Assembly: GCA_029263415.1 (NCBI GenBank)
Contig: JAJCXN010000038.1
Span: forward strand, 1 to 64,000
Direction: 5' to 3'
From: Acidobacteriota bacterium
GTDB lineage: Bacteria; Acidobacteriota; Thermoanaerobaculia; Multivoradales; Multivoraceae
Length of the DNA: 64,000 bases
Positions 49,102-59,133 of the stretch are shown here, in pieces. The translations under genes were made by a program, and so were the position numbers. The notes under the pieces are model-generated. The model did not search any database. It was not told where the DNA came from and saw only the letters and a program-made list of their open reading frames with translations. Within the stretch, counting starts at the first letter, position 1. Each line of letters opens with the position of its first letter.

Positions 49102-52100
49102 TCAGCTACCGTCTGAGGGGCCGCCTGGAATGGAATTCCCAGGTTCTTCGCCACCACCTCCTGCACGCACCGATACTGGCGCCGATGCCAACGGAGAGTC
49201 GATCGCCGGATCGCCGAAGAGCGAGTACAACGTCTGGATATAGCTGACCGGCGAACCTGCAGCGTAGCTCTCAAGGGCGGCACGGATTGCCTCTCCTAGC
49301 TTGAGGTTGGCAGTCGAGGCATGCACGCCGATGAGGGCATCCGCGATCTCTTTAGCTTCGGTGTGTTGCGACAAACCTGCTGCACCCCACACGGCAACCG
49401 CTCCGGCCCCTTCTTCCAGCACCAACGCTTCCGCCAACGACACATGCCCCGGGAACTCAAGCCGCGCAATCTGACAACTCAAGGCAGTGATGGTGGGCAG
49501 ATAGGCACCTGTGAGACCACCTAGCTCGTCGAACTTGATCAACGACTCCGCCGCCATCCGATCCACGCCGCCATGCCCAAAGTAGTTGCTCCAGTGCAAC
49601 CCAAGTGCGTAATCTGCCTCCAGCTGTGCGACGAAGTCATCAGTACGGGCCGGGTCATACCCATTGACGCTGACCTCCGCAGAATCTTCAAATCGGTTCA
49701 AGAGTTCGGTTGAATCGCCCGCAAAATTGCCTGCGTGATCCGAGTTATCCGCCAACATCGATGCACGGAAACTTCCAACCGGTGGACTCTGTTCGAGCAG
49801 CTTGCGCACGTATATGGCAACTTCCTCGTTGGTAACCGCTGGGATTCGTCCCAACGCTAAGTCCGGAACTCGATCGCCATCGAGATCAGCAAAACGAACG
49901 TCCGATGCAAACAGACCATGAGGCGTGCGTTCGAGATACGTCGGCAGAACATTCTCGTCGAGGCCGTTCAGGTTCTTACGGTCGTAGCTCGCGCCACCGA
50001 TCAACGCCACAAAACGGGGTTTGGTCTGCCAGTGTCGGTTGGCCCATATGAGGAATTCGCGGATCGCCTCCGGATCTTGAGCACCCCCGGTATAGAAATC
50101 AAAGAGCTCTTCAGCAGCGACCACTACGCTTGAATACTCGCTGCGGAACTGGGCGAGGCGGTGCGCACCCTCGAGCAGATGGCGTGGCGCAATAACCAGG
50201 TACTCAGCACCTTGGCGCGAGCGCCAATCGCCACCGAGTATCACAGGCGTCATGGCCAGAGGCGGTGAGATGGAGTGACTACCGATCACCACGTAGCGCC
50301 CCTCACGTTTTGTCCTAAAGGCCAGCAATGCGCTCTCGTTTCCAGGGCCGCTGATGGTCAAACGCTCCGCCTGTCGCGGGTCAGTGACGTCCAGAACCAG
50401 CGGCTCGGTGCCTGCAAATCCGTCTACGGTCGTCACTTCCGTCGCGAGCGCTTCGAAGTCCAAGACACCGTTGATCGGCACCGCGGGTTTGGTGTACCGA
50501 AGGGTTATCGAATCGACGAAGGCAACGTTGCCACTTGCACCATCGGCCGGGGCCAAGGCGAGATCGATGGTACTGACGGAGGATGCTTCGACTACATTCG
50601 CCGGCACCTGCAGGTTGACCACACTCGGCAGTTGACCGCTCCAGTGGAGTTGGCCTAGTTCGGCGCCTCCGGCAAAGGCCGCCATCCGATGAGTACCAGC
50701 AGCATCGGTCGGAAGCACCAACCCCGTGGCCTCGACACTCAACTCCATCGGCGTGTTCGGCAAGCGCTGTTCCACATCGATCGAGAACATCTTGCGGGCG
50801 CCACTTGGGGTTGCTGCGTTCAACACCTGCCAAAAATAGAGGTCGTCCTCAGAGCCGTGAGCAAGCCCGGTCGCTGCGGCCAAGTCGACTTCAGACTTGG
50901 CCGCGACCTTGACCGCGCTCGCAGTCGCACCCGCAACAGCCCCCGCCAACGTCTCTGCCATCTGCTCACCTCGTCCGAACGATAGCCAGTAGTTGGTGGT
51001 GTAGGCGAACTTCGGTTCTTCCTCGATCGCGTAGAACACCAATCGATCATCAGCAATCGTCCAAGGAACTATCTCGCCATTGTGCTGCAACTGCAGACGG
51101 CCTCGATCAGCGATCCGCTCAATCCGGCGGACTCCGGTCCCCCAAGCTGCGGCCAGTTCTTCAAAAGAAACCCCGACAACGCTGCCAGGATTGACCTCAA
51201 GCTTGAGAACTGTGGGCTGAGTCCGACCCTTCGCACTAGAGGCGGTTGCAGCGGAGGCGGTTGCACTCGCAGCAGTCACTGCCGCAAAGCCGCTAGCCGT
51301 TGAAGAGCGAGCCAACAACGCTGCATTCAGCCGACTGACTTCAGCAACATTCATGTCTAGGTCACGGCTCCAAGTCACCGCAGTGTCTTGAGCCAGCGTT
51401 GCGCCGACATAGTCGGTTTCGCGCTCATCCAGTGTAGGAACGGTCGGCGCACCGGCACCGGTCGCCGACTCGGCAAGATACGGACCGTAGTAGCCCGACT
51501 CCCCGTTGCCTCGAACTTCTTCGATCAGGTACCACGCGTCCTGACCCTTCGGCGCCGAGTGATCGATCGCCGCAAAGACACCTCCGCTCGGTCGATCAGC
51601 AGCGGAGACCAGCTCACTGTGCAACGGGACGTACGCCGCTGAAGAAGGTTCCCAGCGGTATACGAAGTAGCCGGCCGTCGACGACTGCCAAGCCGTGTCC
51701 CATTCCACCCACGTCTCTTGACCGTTGTCCATTTGACGCACGTCGGTGATCAACACAGCTGTTGGGTTGTCGCAGTTGAAAGCAAGGTCGGTAATGCCGA
51801 CGAGCTGCCCCCCAGGGTTGGAACTGGCATCGTCGGTCGATCGGTAGGTGAACTCGAGATCGGTCACCGCAACGCCACCGGCAGCCCCGAAATCGAAGTC
51901 CACATTGCCAGCGGCACTGGTGGAAGCCACCGAAGTGCCACCGCCTTCGTAGCCCTCCATGTAGGTTTCGTTGTCCGCATAGACCGGAGGGGTACTAAAC
52001 GAAACGAACGCGGACCCTTTGGTGTTGATACCTGAGTTGTAAAACACCTCGACGCCGTCGTCCCAAGACCCACTGTCAATGTCGGTCAACGAGAACGCAA

Positions 52101-52443
52101 GATCTACGACCGGCTGGTTGAACAGAAAGCGAATGGTAATGACATCGTTTTCATCGTCGTCCCCATTGTCAAAACCCGCGTTCAGGTAGCCCGAATGGTT
52201 GCCCAGAACTCCAGACTCGTAGCTAATGAAGTCCGTTCCCGCGTACGGCACGAAGCTACCTGGACCCGAGGTTACACTCGACCAAAGAAGATTCAAGGTG
52301 AGCGCACCACAGCCCATGCTGGCGACAGTGCCAGACGGAATGGCCGCCTCGTCAGCGATACTGAGGCTCTCCCATTCAAAAGTCTGCGCGTGGGTTACTG
52401 CTGTGGTCCAGAGTAGGGCAAGGGCGATGAGTAAAGAACGCAT
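49102..52443 (-). CDS. Large secreted C25 (gingipain-type) cysteine peptidase
   Basis: A 1113-residue exported protein starting at 52443 (signal MRSLLIALALLWTTAVTHAQ). The first ~230 residues are a beta domain of the kind fused to secreted enzymes (FDNGDDDENDVITIRFLF). A central part has the fibronectin-like and 'WTIADDRLVFYAIEE' elements often preceding C25 domains. The catalytic domain runs from about residue 750 (EYLVIAPRHLLEGAHRLAQF) to 1090, with His957 in NYFGHGGVDRM and Cys990 in ITALSCQIARLE. It ends LFGDPAIDSP then a Gly/Pro tail. No T9SS C-terminal domain is seen, so the export route differs from gingipains. Confidence 0.87.
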   Translation of the reverse strand: MRSLLIALALLWTTAVTHAQTFEWESLSIADEAAIPSGTVASMGCGALTLNLLWSSVTSGPGSFVPYAGTDFISYESGVLGNHSGYLNAGFDNGDDDENDVITIRFLFNQPVVDLAFSLTDIDSGSWDDGVEVFYNSGINTKGSAFVSFSTPPVYADNETYMEGYEGGGTSVASTSAAGNVDFDFGAAGGVAVTDLEFTYRSTDDASSNPGGQLVGITDLAFNCDNPTAVLITDVRQMDNGQETWVEWDTAWQSSTAGYFVYRWEPSSAAYVPLHSELVSAADRPSGGVFAAIDHSAPKGQDAWYLIEEVRGNGESGYYGPYLAESATGAGAPTVPTLDERETDYVGATLAQDTAVTWSRDLDMNVAEVSRLNAALLARSSTASGFAAVTAASATASAATASSAKGRTQPTVLKLEVNPGSVVGVSFEELAAAWGTGVRRIERIADRGRLQLQHNGEIVPWTIADDRLVFYAIEEEPKFAYTTNYWLSFGRGEQMAETLAGAVAGATASAVKVAAKSEVDLAAATGLAHGSEDDLYFWQVLNAATPSGARKMFSIDVEQRLPNTPMELSVEATGLVLPTDAAGTHRMAAFAGGAELGQLHWSGQLPSVVNLQVPANVVEASSVSTIDLALAPADGASGNVAFVDSITLRYTKPAVPINGVLDFEALATEVTTVDGFAGTEPLVLDVTDPRQAERLTISGPGNESALLAFRTKREGRYVVIGSHSISPPLAMTPVILGGDWRSRQGAEYLVIAPRHLLEGAHRLAQFRSEYSSVVVAAEELFDFYTGGAQDPEAIREFLIWANRHWQTKPRFVALIGGASYDRKNLNGLDENVLPTYLERTPHGLFASDVRFADLDGDRVPDLALGRIPAVTNEEVAIYVRKLLEQSPPVGSFRASMLADNSDHAGNFAGDSTELLNRFEDSAEVSVNGYDPARTDDFVAQLEADYALGLHWSNYFGHGGVDRMAAESLIKFDELGGLTGAYLPTITALSCQIARLEFPGHVSLAEALVLEEGAGAVAVWGAAGLSQHTEAKEIADALIGVHASTANLKLGEAIRAALESYAAGSPVSYIQTLYSLFGDPAIDSPLASAPVSVRAGGGGEEPGNSIPGGPSDGS

Positions 52444-52995
52444 GGTCTGAACTCCAATCTGTAAAAAAACAGGAAACAAATGGGGCGTTCGGTTGGGGGT
52501 TCGATCGAGTACTTGAACCTCCGCCACAACAAGCGGGGGATCCGTCTCAGATCGAACAGTCGATGGGAGACGTCCATCGCTTCAGATGTCGAAACCGAAC
52601 TATCGGCGACAATTAGCGGCACCTGTCAACTCGAGGCTTCGAACGGCGCCACCCATCCACCGACCGGGCGCTTCCTTACGAAGCAAGGTCTATGCCAATC
52701 GTTCATCCCAGCGGGACCGCGACGGCGGCCGGGTACGGTTCGACCTACTGCCTGAGTGAACGTTTTCGTCGAATCGAAGCAGCTCTACGATGCCATTCGG
52801 GTCCAAATCAGGCGAAAGCCCTTTAACCCAGCGCATCGACCCTAAGGCCGAGAACGCCTCGTCAGATGTGTCAGAACGCCCCAATTCGGCCAGAAACCCT
52901 GTAGCCTCAACGGCACAATCGACTGCCAAGAAGTGTCATCTAGCGACCTGTCCGACCCATCAAGTCCGGGGAGCTAGAGAGCCTAAGGAGCCAGC
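52444..52995. other. Intergenic region between divergent genes
   Basis: About 550 nt separating the C25 peptidase and FAD-oxidase genes. Minus-strand and plus-strand frames exist (for example around 52690-52929) but none has a ribosome site or recognisable motif. It must hold both promoters; no clear consensus was found. A GTAAAAAAAC tract lies at 52461-52470 just upstream of the peptidase start. Confidence 0.4.
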
Positions 52996-54636
52996 ATGGG
53001 AAACGACGCGCGACGGAAGTATTGGGGCTGGGGCTACGAAGGCGAGGGCCTCAACACCGATCAAAGCCAAGCTTTGAGTGCCAGTCTCGCCGCGCGCTAT
53101 GGCGTCGACGAGTTGCCTCGAGCTGAGCCCCCCACGCTCGATCAGCTCAGGCTGCGTGTGCCCCGAATCACCGCACCGGCCTCGCTCGATGCACTGACAA
53201 CGACCGATCACTACGAGCGCGTTCTCCACAGCTTTGGTCGTTCGCTCCCAGATTCGATCCGGTTGTACCAACGCAACATCGCCGAGCCGCCAGACCTCGT
53301 CGGCTACCCACGCACTGAGGACGACGTTGTTGCCCTGCTCGATTGGGCCGACGGCGCCAATGTTGCGGTGATTCCGTTCGGCGGCGGCAGTAGTGTCTGC
53401 GGAGGTGTAGAGCCCGATGTCGGCGACAGCTACAAAGGCACTTTGAGCCTCGATCTCCTGCATCTCAATCAGGTGCTCGAGATCGATCACGAGAGCCGCG
53501 CAGCTCGCATTCAAGGCGGCGCGAAAGGCCCTGAGTTCGAAGCGCAACTCAAGCCGCATGGCTACACCCTGCGTCACTTCCCACAGAGCTTCAGCATGGC
53601 CAGCATAGGCGGGATGATCGCAACCCGCTCGGGCGGCCACTTCGCAACGCTCTACACGCACATCGACGACTTCGTTGAATCAACCCGCTGCGTCACGCCA
53701 CAAGGTGTCATGGAATCACGTCGCTTGCCTGGTTCCGGAGCGGGGCCGAGCCCTGATCGGCTTCTCCTCGGTTCCGAAGGAACACTCGGCATCATCACCG
53801 AAGCCTGGTTGCGCATCCAGGATCGCCCGACCTTCAGAGCCTCCAAGACGGTCTTCTTTGACGACTTCTACGCCGGTGCACGCGCAGTGCGCGCACTCTC
53901 CCAGGCTGCTCTCTTCCCCTCGAACTGCCGCTTGATCGACGCCAACGAAGCGGCCGGCTCCGGTGCCTCGAGTGCTGGCGAAGCCATGCTTGTACTGGGC
54001 TTTGAGTCGGCGGATCATCCGGTAGAGCCCAAGCTAGCGCGAGCCCTTGAGCTGGTGGCAGACCACGGTGGGCGATTCCAAGCCGAAGATCAAGGCCATC
54101 GCGACGGCGCCGCAGGAGCTTGGCGCGAAGCATTCATCTTTGCTCCTTACTACCGCGAAGTGATGACTCCCATGGGAGTCATCGGCGACACCTTCGAGAC
54201 CGCGATTCCATGGAGCGCGTTTGAGGACTTCCACCGCGGAATCAACGAGCGTGTTACCGCCGCCATCCGCGAGGTGACCGGTCGTGATGGATCGCTCACC
54301 TGCCGATTCACACACGCTTATCCGGATGGTCCAGCTCCCTACTTTTCGTTCCAGGGTCTTGGCGCAGGCCTCGATTCCTCCCTCGAGCAATGGTGCGAAC
54401 TGAAGCTTGCCGCCAATGAAGCCGTGACCAACCTCGGCGGAACCATCACCCATCACCACGCGGTCGGGCGCGATCACCGCCCGCGCGGCTACGATCGCCA
54501 ACGACCCAACCTGTTCACCAAGGCTCTCGCTGGTGCCAAGGCCGCCTTGGACCCGAACTGCGTCATGAACCCTGGCGTGTTGATCGATCCAACCTCCGGC
54601 CCTCATGTCGGCGGAGCGCTTAAAGACCGCAGCTAG
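52996..54636 (+). CDS. FAD-linked oxidase, alkyl-DHAP-synthase-like
   Basis: A 546-residue flavoenzyme of the VAO/PCMH family closest in layout to alkyldihydroxyacetonephosphate synthases. It opens RRKYWGWGYEGEGLNTDQSQ, a motif typical of that group, then the FAD-binding core VAVIPFGGGSSVCGGVE and FPQSFSMASIGGMIATRSGG, with GTLGIITEAWLRI later. The C-terminal substrate domain contains YFSFQGLGAG, ITHHHAVGRDH (a conserved catalytic His cluster) and KAALDPNCVMNPGVLI. AAGGAG lies 9 nt before the ATG. Ether-lipid synthesis is possible but other oxidations of hydroxy acids cannot be excluded. Confidence 0.9.
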   Translation: MGNDARRKYWGWGYEGEGLNTDQSQALSASLAARYGVDELPRAEPPTLDQLRLRVPRITAPASLDALTTTDHYERVLHSFGRSLPDSIRLYQRNIAEPPDLVGYPRTEDDVVALLDWADGANVAVIPFGGGSSVCGGVEPDVGDSYKGTLSLDLLHLNQVLEIDHESRAARIQGGAKGPEFEAQLKPHGYTLRHFPQSFSMASIGGMIATRSGGHFATLYTHIDDFVESTRCVTPQGVMESRRLPGSGAGPSPDRLLLGSEGTLGIITEAWLRIQDRPTFRASKTVFFDDFYAGARAVRALSQAALFPSNCRLIDANEAAGSGASSAGEAMLVLGFESADHPVEPKLARALELVADHGGRFQAEDQGHRDGAAGAWREAFIFAPYYREVMTPMGVIGDTFETAIPWSAFEDFHRGINERVTAAIREVTGRDGSLTCRFTHAYPDGPAPYFSFQGLGAGLDSSLEQWCELKLAANEAVTNLGGTITHHHAVGRDHRPRGYDRQRPNLFTKALAGAKAALDPNCVMNPGVLIDPTSGPHVGGALKDRS

Positions 54637-54775
54637 GATTCAGAATGTGCTTGACAGCCTGTAGGAACGATGTCGCGGTTCGCCTCGCTCGCACCCTTCT
54701 CACTACCCGCGACACGCCCGAGCTGGCCCCAGTCACCGGTGCGCGCCCAAGACGGACTCTGTGGCTTGGCACCAA

Positions 54776-54795
54776 CAAGTGACGTTTGTCACTTG
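54776..54795. promoter_or_regulatory. Perfect 8-bp inverted repeat
   Basis: CAAGTGAC-GTTT-GTCACTTG: exact 8-nt arms with a 4-nt centre, 140 nt after the oxidase stop and 107 nt before the next gene. TGACGTTT recurs at 54802-54809. No T-run follows, so an operator for the gene at 54902 is more likely than a terminator. Confidence 0.5.
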
Positions 54796-54901
54796 AACTC
54801 CTGACGTTTCTCCTGCAACTTATTGAGTGGAGATACGTCTGTACATATCGACTATAGACAGCACTTTGTCTACCCCCGAAGCAACTGAGGAACAAACCGT
54901 C

Positions 54902-55672
54902 ATGAAGAACCGAGTCACTCGATCGATGTTGTCGCTTGCCCTGATCACCGCAGCAACTCTGCTGCTCGCGGCCACCCCAGCGGTTGCCGAAGAATCTCTT
55001 GATGAGATCCTGGACAGCTACTACGAAGCCGTCGGCGGCAAGGAAGCTTGGGCCAAGGTCAAGAACATGAAGCAAGTCGGCACCATGGCCATGATGGGCA
55101 TGGAAGCTCCCTTCACCGTGCACGCCGCCGAACCGAACAAGGTGCACATCCAGTTCGAGATGCAGGGAATGACGGGCATCCAAGCTTTCGACGGCGAAAC
55201 TGGTTGGATGGTGATGCCGTTCATGGGGTCGGACAAGCCGGAACAGATGCCCAAGGCAGACACCGATGGATTCGCTGCAACGGGCGGCGTCGCAGGCCCG
55301 CTATTCGACTACAAGGCAAAGGGCAGCACCATCGAGCTGGTTGGCAAGGCTGACGTAGAAGGCACTGACACCTACCACCTCAAGATCACGCTTGAGTCGG
55401 GCAAGACCATGGACGTGTTCTTGGACGCTGAGTACCACATCCCAATTCAGCAGAAAATGATGCTCAGCGCCATGGGCCAAGAGATGGACACCACCACCAC
55501 GTTCTCCGACTACAAAGAGGTCGACGGCGTGATGCTCGCTTTCACTACGACTCAATCCATGGCGATGGGCACCCAGGTGATGACCATAGACACCGTCGAA
55601 CTCAACATCGACCTGCCAGCGGACCTTTTTACGATGCCAACTCCCGAAGAACCAACTCCCGACGAAGAGTAG
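54902..55672 (+). CDS. Secreted LolA/outer-membrane-lipoprotein-sorting-like protein
   Basis: A 256-residue exported protein (signal LSLALITAATLLLAATPAVA). The mature region, LDEILDSYYEAVGGKEAWAK then MKQVGTMAMMGMEAPFTVHA, belongs to the broad LolA-like 'outer membrane lipoprotein-sorting' fold that binds lipids or hydrophobic chains; QAFDGETGWMVMPFMG and DVFLDAEYHIPIQQKM are characteristic later strands. It is Met-rich (about 20 Met). It ends in an acidic Pro/Glu tail (TPEEPTPDEE). Function in lipid transfer is inferred from the fold only. The large BNR protein gene follows 67 nt later and may be cotranscribed. Confidence 0.8.
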   Translation: MKNRVTRSMLSLALITAATLLLAATPAVAEESLDEILDSYYEAVGGKEAWAKVKNMKQVGTMAMMGMEAPFTVHAAEPNKVHIQFEMQGMTGIQAFDGETGWMVMPFMGSDKPEQMPKADTDGFAATGGVAGPLFDYKAKGSTIELVGKADVEGTDTYHLKITLESGKTMDVFLDAEYHIPIQQKMMLSAMGQEMDTTTTFSDYKEVDGVMLAFTTTQSMAMGTQVMTIDTVELNIDLPADLFTMPTPEEPTPDEE

Positions 55673-55739
55673 GCAACTCGACAGCTGTCCACTCGATCAC
55701 AAGACCCACCAAATATCGACACCCGCTGAGGCTCTCCAG

Positions 55740-58700
55740 ATGACCAAGTCCACCCTACTCGCTACCGTGATCGGTACGCTGATCGCTCTGTTCTCTATCT
55801 CCGCAGAAGCAGCGGTTAAGTTCGATGCCGGATTGTTCGGAGGACTCGAGCCACGCCCGATCGGCCCCGCGGTCATGGGTGGCCGCATCGCAGCGCTCGA
55901 CGCGGTCAAGGTCGACACCTTGACCGTCTACGTCGGGGCCGCGGGCGGCGGCGTCTGGAAGAGCGTTAATGGGGGGCTGTCGTTCGAACCGGTGTTCGAC
56001 GAACACGTGCAATCGATCGGGGCGGTGCGTATCGACCCCTCGAACCCTGAAACCGTATGGGTCGGAACCGGCGAATCGTGGACGCGCAACTCGGTCTCCA
56101 TAGGCGATGGCGTCTACGTCTCCCACAACGGCGGCGAAAGCTGGACCAGCGTTGGCCTACGCGACAGCGAGCGCATCGCGCGTATCCACGTCGATCCGGA
56201 GAACTCAGAGCGCGTTTTCGTCTGCGCCACCGGGCAGCTATGGAGCGCCAATGAGCAGCGTGGTGTGTTCCGCACCACCGACGCTGGCAAGACCTGGGAT
56301 CACGTCCTTGGCATTGACGAGAACACCGGCTGCGGCGATCTCGCGATGGATCCACAGAACGCCGACGTCTTGTACGCCGGCATGTGGCAGTTTCGCCGCT
56401 ACCCGTGGTCGTTCACTTCAGGTGGCCCCGGCTCAGGCCTCTATCGATCCACCGACGGCGGCGACACCTGGAGCGAGCTCACTGACGGGCTTCCCGCGGG
56501 AGAGAAGGGACGCATTGCGGTTGCAGTTGCACCCTCACGGCCAAACCGGCTCTACGCAACGGTGGAAGCGGACGAGACCGCCATGTACAGGTCTGATGAC
56601 CTCGGCAACACCTGGGTACAGACCAGCACAGCGATGCCGGTCGCAGTGCGACCGTTCTATTTCTCTCACATTGTGGTTGACCCGCAAGACTTCGATCTTG
56701 TCTACAAGCCCGGGCTGTTCTTCGCTTTCTCCAAAGACGCCGGCAAGACCTTTGCTACTGGCGGCAGTATGCACTCGGATCTCCACGCGGTGTGGGTGAA
56801 CCCCAGTGACACCAAGGAGATTCTGGTTGGCACCGACGGCGGGCTCTATCATTCCTACGACGGCGGCAAGGCCTTTCGGCACGCCCAAGCGTTGCCGATC
56901 TCTCAATTCTATGAGGTGGGCTACGACACCAAGTTCCCGTACAACGTCTACGGCGGCCTTCAAGACAACGGTTCCTGGGTCGGGCCATCACGCGGGCCCG
57001 GCGGTATCACCAATGCAGACTGGCGCAACATCGGCTTCGGCGATGGCTTCCACTCCTACCCTGACCCCAAGGACGCCGACTGGATCTTCGTGGAGTACCA
57101 GGGCGGCCAGATCTTGAAGCACCAACTGTCCACCGGTGCTATTCAACAAATCAAGCCCTACCCAGCGAACAACGAGCCGGACTATCGCTGTAGCTGGAAC
57201 ACCGCAATGCACATCGGCCAGACCAGCGGCGCTGCTTATGTCGGCTGCCAATTTCTCTTCCGCTCAGACGACAGCGGGCTGTCCTGGAAACGCATCTCGC
57301 CCGACTTGACCACCAACGATCCAGAGAAGCAGCTACAAGCGGAATCCGGTGGCCTATCGATCGACAACTCGACTGCGGAGAACCACACCACCATCTACTC
57401 CATCGCCGAGTCGCCGCGCAACGACAAGATCGTTTGGGTCGGCACCGACGACGGCAACATTCAAGTCACCCGAGATGGCGGCTCGACCTGGGACAACGTG
57501 CGTACCAACATCGAGGGCGTGCCCAATCAAACCTGGGTCTCGTTCGTCGAGGCGAGCCATCACGACGACGGCAGCGCCTTCGTGACCTTCGACGGTCACC
57601 GTCTGGGCGACATGCAGCCCTACGTTTTCGCGACCACCGACTTCGGCCAGACTTGGACTGCCCTCGGGGTCAGTGGTGAAGAGGCAACCGACACCGCGGA
57701 GACTGCAGCCAACATCGACGCCCGCCACGATGTACTGCGCGGCTACGCGCACGTCATTCGACAGGATCTCGTCGATCCCAACCTGCTGTTCTTGGGCACC
57801 GAGCTCGGGCTCTTTGTTTCGCTCGATCAGGGCCAGCGCTGGGCACCTCTGGGCGAAGACTTCCCTCAGGTCGGCGTCCGCGACCTCGACATTCATCCCT
57901 CCCAACACGATCTCATCATCGGCACTCACGGTCGCGGCGTCTACATTCTGGATGACCTCACACCCCTACGCGCACTCGCCAAAGCTGCTGCAAGCGGTGC
58001 TGGCCTTGAGGAGAAGTTAGTCATCCTCGAAGGGCGATCTGCGGTGCAGATCACCAGCGCGCAGGGCCAGAGCTTCCCCGGAGCTGATGAGTGGATCGGT
58101 CAAAGTCTGCCCGAGACCGCCAGCCTTTTCTACTACCAGAGCAAGCGTCACATTTTCGGCGACATGAACATCGAGATCTTCGATGCCGCTGGCGAGAAGA
58201 TCGTGGAAATCCCGGCAGGCAAGCGTCGCGGCATCAATCGCGTCGATTGGCCAATGCGCAAACCACCACCAGCTCTTCCGCCGGCCACTGGTCTGTCAGG
58301 CGCAATGTTCGGGCCGCGGGTCGCTGAGGGCACCTACACCTTCAAGGTCAACAAAGGTAAGGACAGCTTCGAGGGCCGGGTCGAGTTGGTCTCCGATCCC
58401 CGCTCACCACACTCACCCGAGGATCGGAGACTCCAGCAAGAACTAGCCAATCGGCTCTACACGATCCTCGAGGATCTCACCTACACCGCCGAGACTGTTA
58501 CCGCGTTGCGCGACCAAGCGGCCGAGGCTCAAGAGAATGTTGCCAAACGCAAAGCGGCCGAGCTAGAGCGGTTCGGCGAAGCGCTCGACACGTTGCGTAA
58601 GCAACTGGTCGCCACCAGCGAAGCTGGTTGGCTGTCTGGTGAAGAACAGCTGCGCGAGCAACTCGGCAATCTGTTTGGAGCGGTCGCCGGCTACGACGGC

Positions 58701-58940
58701 CGACCGACGGACTCGCAGATCGCGCGTGCTGAGGTTCTCGCATCGCAACTGGAGGCAGTAGCCCAGAAGCTCGAACGTCTCAGCGACGCCACCGCGCTCG
58801 ACGCACTCAACCGTGGGCTCGCAGAACCGATCGAGCGTTTGTCCAAAGAGCAATGGAAGCGTGATCAAGCAACCCGAGACGCAGGACCAGCGGCCGCTGC
58901 CCATATGTCGTCAGCGCTTCGAAACTTGGCCGTTCGCTAG
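55740..58940 (+). CDS. Large secreted BNR/VPS10 (sortilin-N-like) protein
   Basis: A 1066-residue exported protein with signal LATVIGTLIALFSISAEAAV. Residues ~30-760 form BNR/Asp-box propellers: VWKSVNGGLSFEPVFDEHVQ, VYVSHNGGESWTSVGL, VFRTTDAGKTWDHVLG, LYRSTDGGDTWSELTD, IQVTRDGGSTWDNV, each followed by a 'D-P-x-N-x-x-x-V-[WFY]-[AV]-G' loop. This is the common acidobacterial VPS10-domain layout, also annotated as a glycosyl-hydrolase-like protein although catalytic residues are not evident. From about 810 there is a beta domain (NIEIFDAAGEKIVEIPAGKR) and a C-terminal helical part (LAEPIERLSKEQWKRDQA). Likely surface or periplasmic binding or peptide processing; no enzyme activity can be claimed. 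Confidence 0.88.
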   Translation: MTKSTLLATVIGTLIALFSISAEAAVKFDAGLFGGLEPRPIGPAVMGGRIAALDAVKVDTLTVYVGAAGGGVWKSVNGGLSFEPVFDEHVQSIGAVRIDPSNPETVWVGTGESWTRNSVSIGDGVYVSHNGGESWTSVGLRDSERIARIHVDPENSERVFVCATGQLWSANEQRGVFRTTDAGKTWDHVLGIDENTGCGDLAMDPQNADVLYAGMWQFRRYPWSFTSGGPGSGLYRSTDGGDTWSELTDGLPAGEKGRIAVAVAPSRPNRLYATVEADETAMYRSDDLGNTWVQTSTAMPVAVRPFYFSHIVVDPQDFDLVYKPGLFFAFSKDAGKTFATGGSMHSDLHAVWVNPSDTKEILVGTDGGLYHSYDGGKAFRHAQALPISQFYEVGYDTKFPYNVYGGLQDNGSWVGPSRGPGGITNADWRNIGFGDGFHSYPDPKDADWIFVEYQGGQILKHQLSTGAIQQIKPYPANNEPDYRCSWNTAMHIGQTSGAAYVGCQFLFRSDDSGLSWKRISPDLTTNDPEKQLQAESGGLSIDNSTAENHTTIYSIAESPRNDKIVWVGTDDGNIQVTRDGGSTWDNVRTNIEGVPNQTWVSFVEASHHDDGSAFVTFDGHRLGDMQPYVFATTDFGQTWTALGVSGEEATDTAETAANIDARHDVLRGYAHVIRQDLVDPNLLFLGTELGLFVSLDQGQRWAPLGEDFPQVGVRDLDIHPSQHDLIIGTHGRGVYILDDLTPLRALAKAAASGAGLEEKLVILEGRSAVQITSAQGQSFPGADEWIGQSLPETASLFYYQSKRHIFGDMNIEIFDAAGEKIVEIPAGKRRGINRVDWPMRKPPPALPPATGLSGAMFGPRVAEGTYTFKVNKGKDSFEGRVELVSDPRSPHSPEDRRLQQELANRLYTILEDLTYTAETVTALRDQAAEAQENVAKRKAAELERFGEALDTLRKQLVATSEAGWLSGEEQLREQLGNLFGAVAGYDGRPTDSQIARAEVLASQLEAVAQKLERLSDATALDALNRGLAEPIERLSKEQWKRDQATRDAGPAAAAHMSSALRNLAVR

Positions 58941-59004
58941 CGTCAGCCCCCGGCAACCCCCAGCCCCGGCAACACCAGCCCCGACCACCAATCGGCACGA
59001 CACG

Positions 59005-59024
59005 CCACACCACACCACACCACA
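59005..59024. repeat. Pentanucleotide tandem repeat (CCACA)4
   Basis: Four exact CCACA units in the 193-nt gap between the BNR gene and the glycosyltransferase gene, inside a wider C/A-rich stretch. Slippage-derived. Confidence 0.85.
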
Positions 59025-59133
59025 CCATCGACGATCGGAATCTGAGCTGCATCCGGAACCGATCGTTCCTCCATCTCCGGCACCAGTGTCATCATGTGAG
59101 TCGTAGCTACCGTCGTCGAAACAGCAGCGATTG

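Noticed and set aside
54620-55183. A 187-codon minus-strand frame antisense to the LolA-like gene
   Set aside because: Complement of a clear signal-peptide-bearing gene; no independent evidence of coding.
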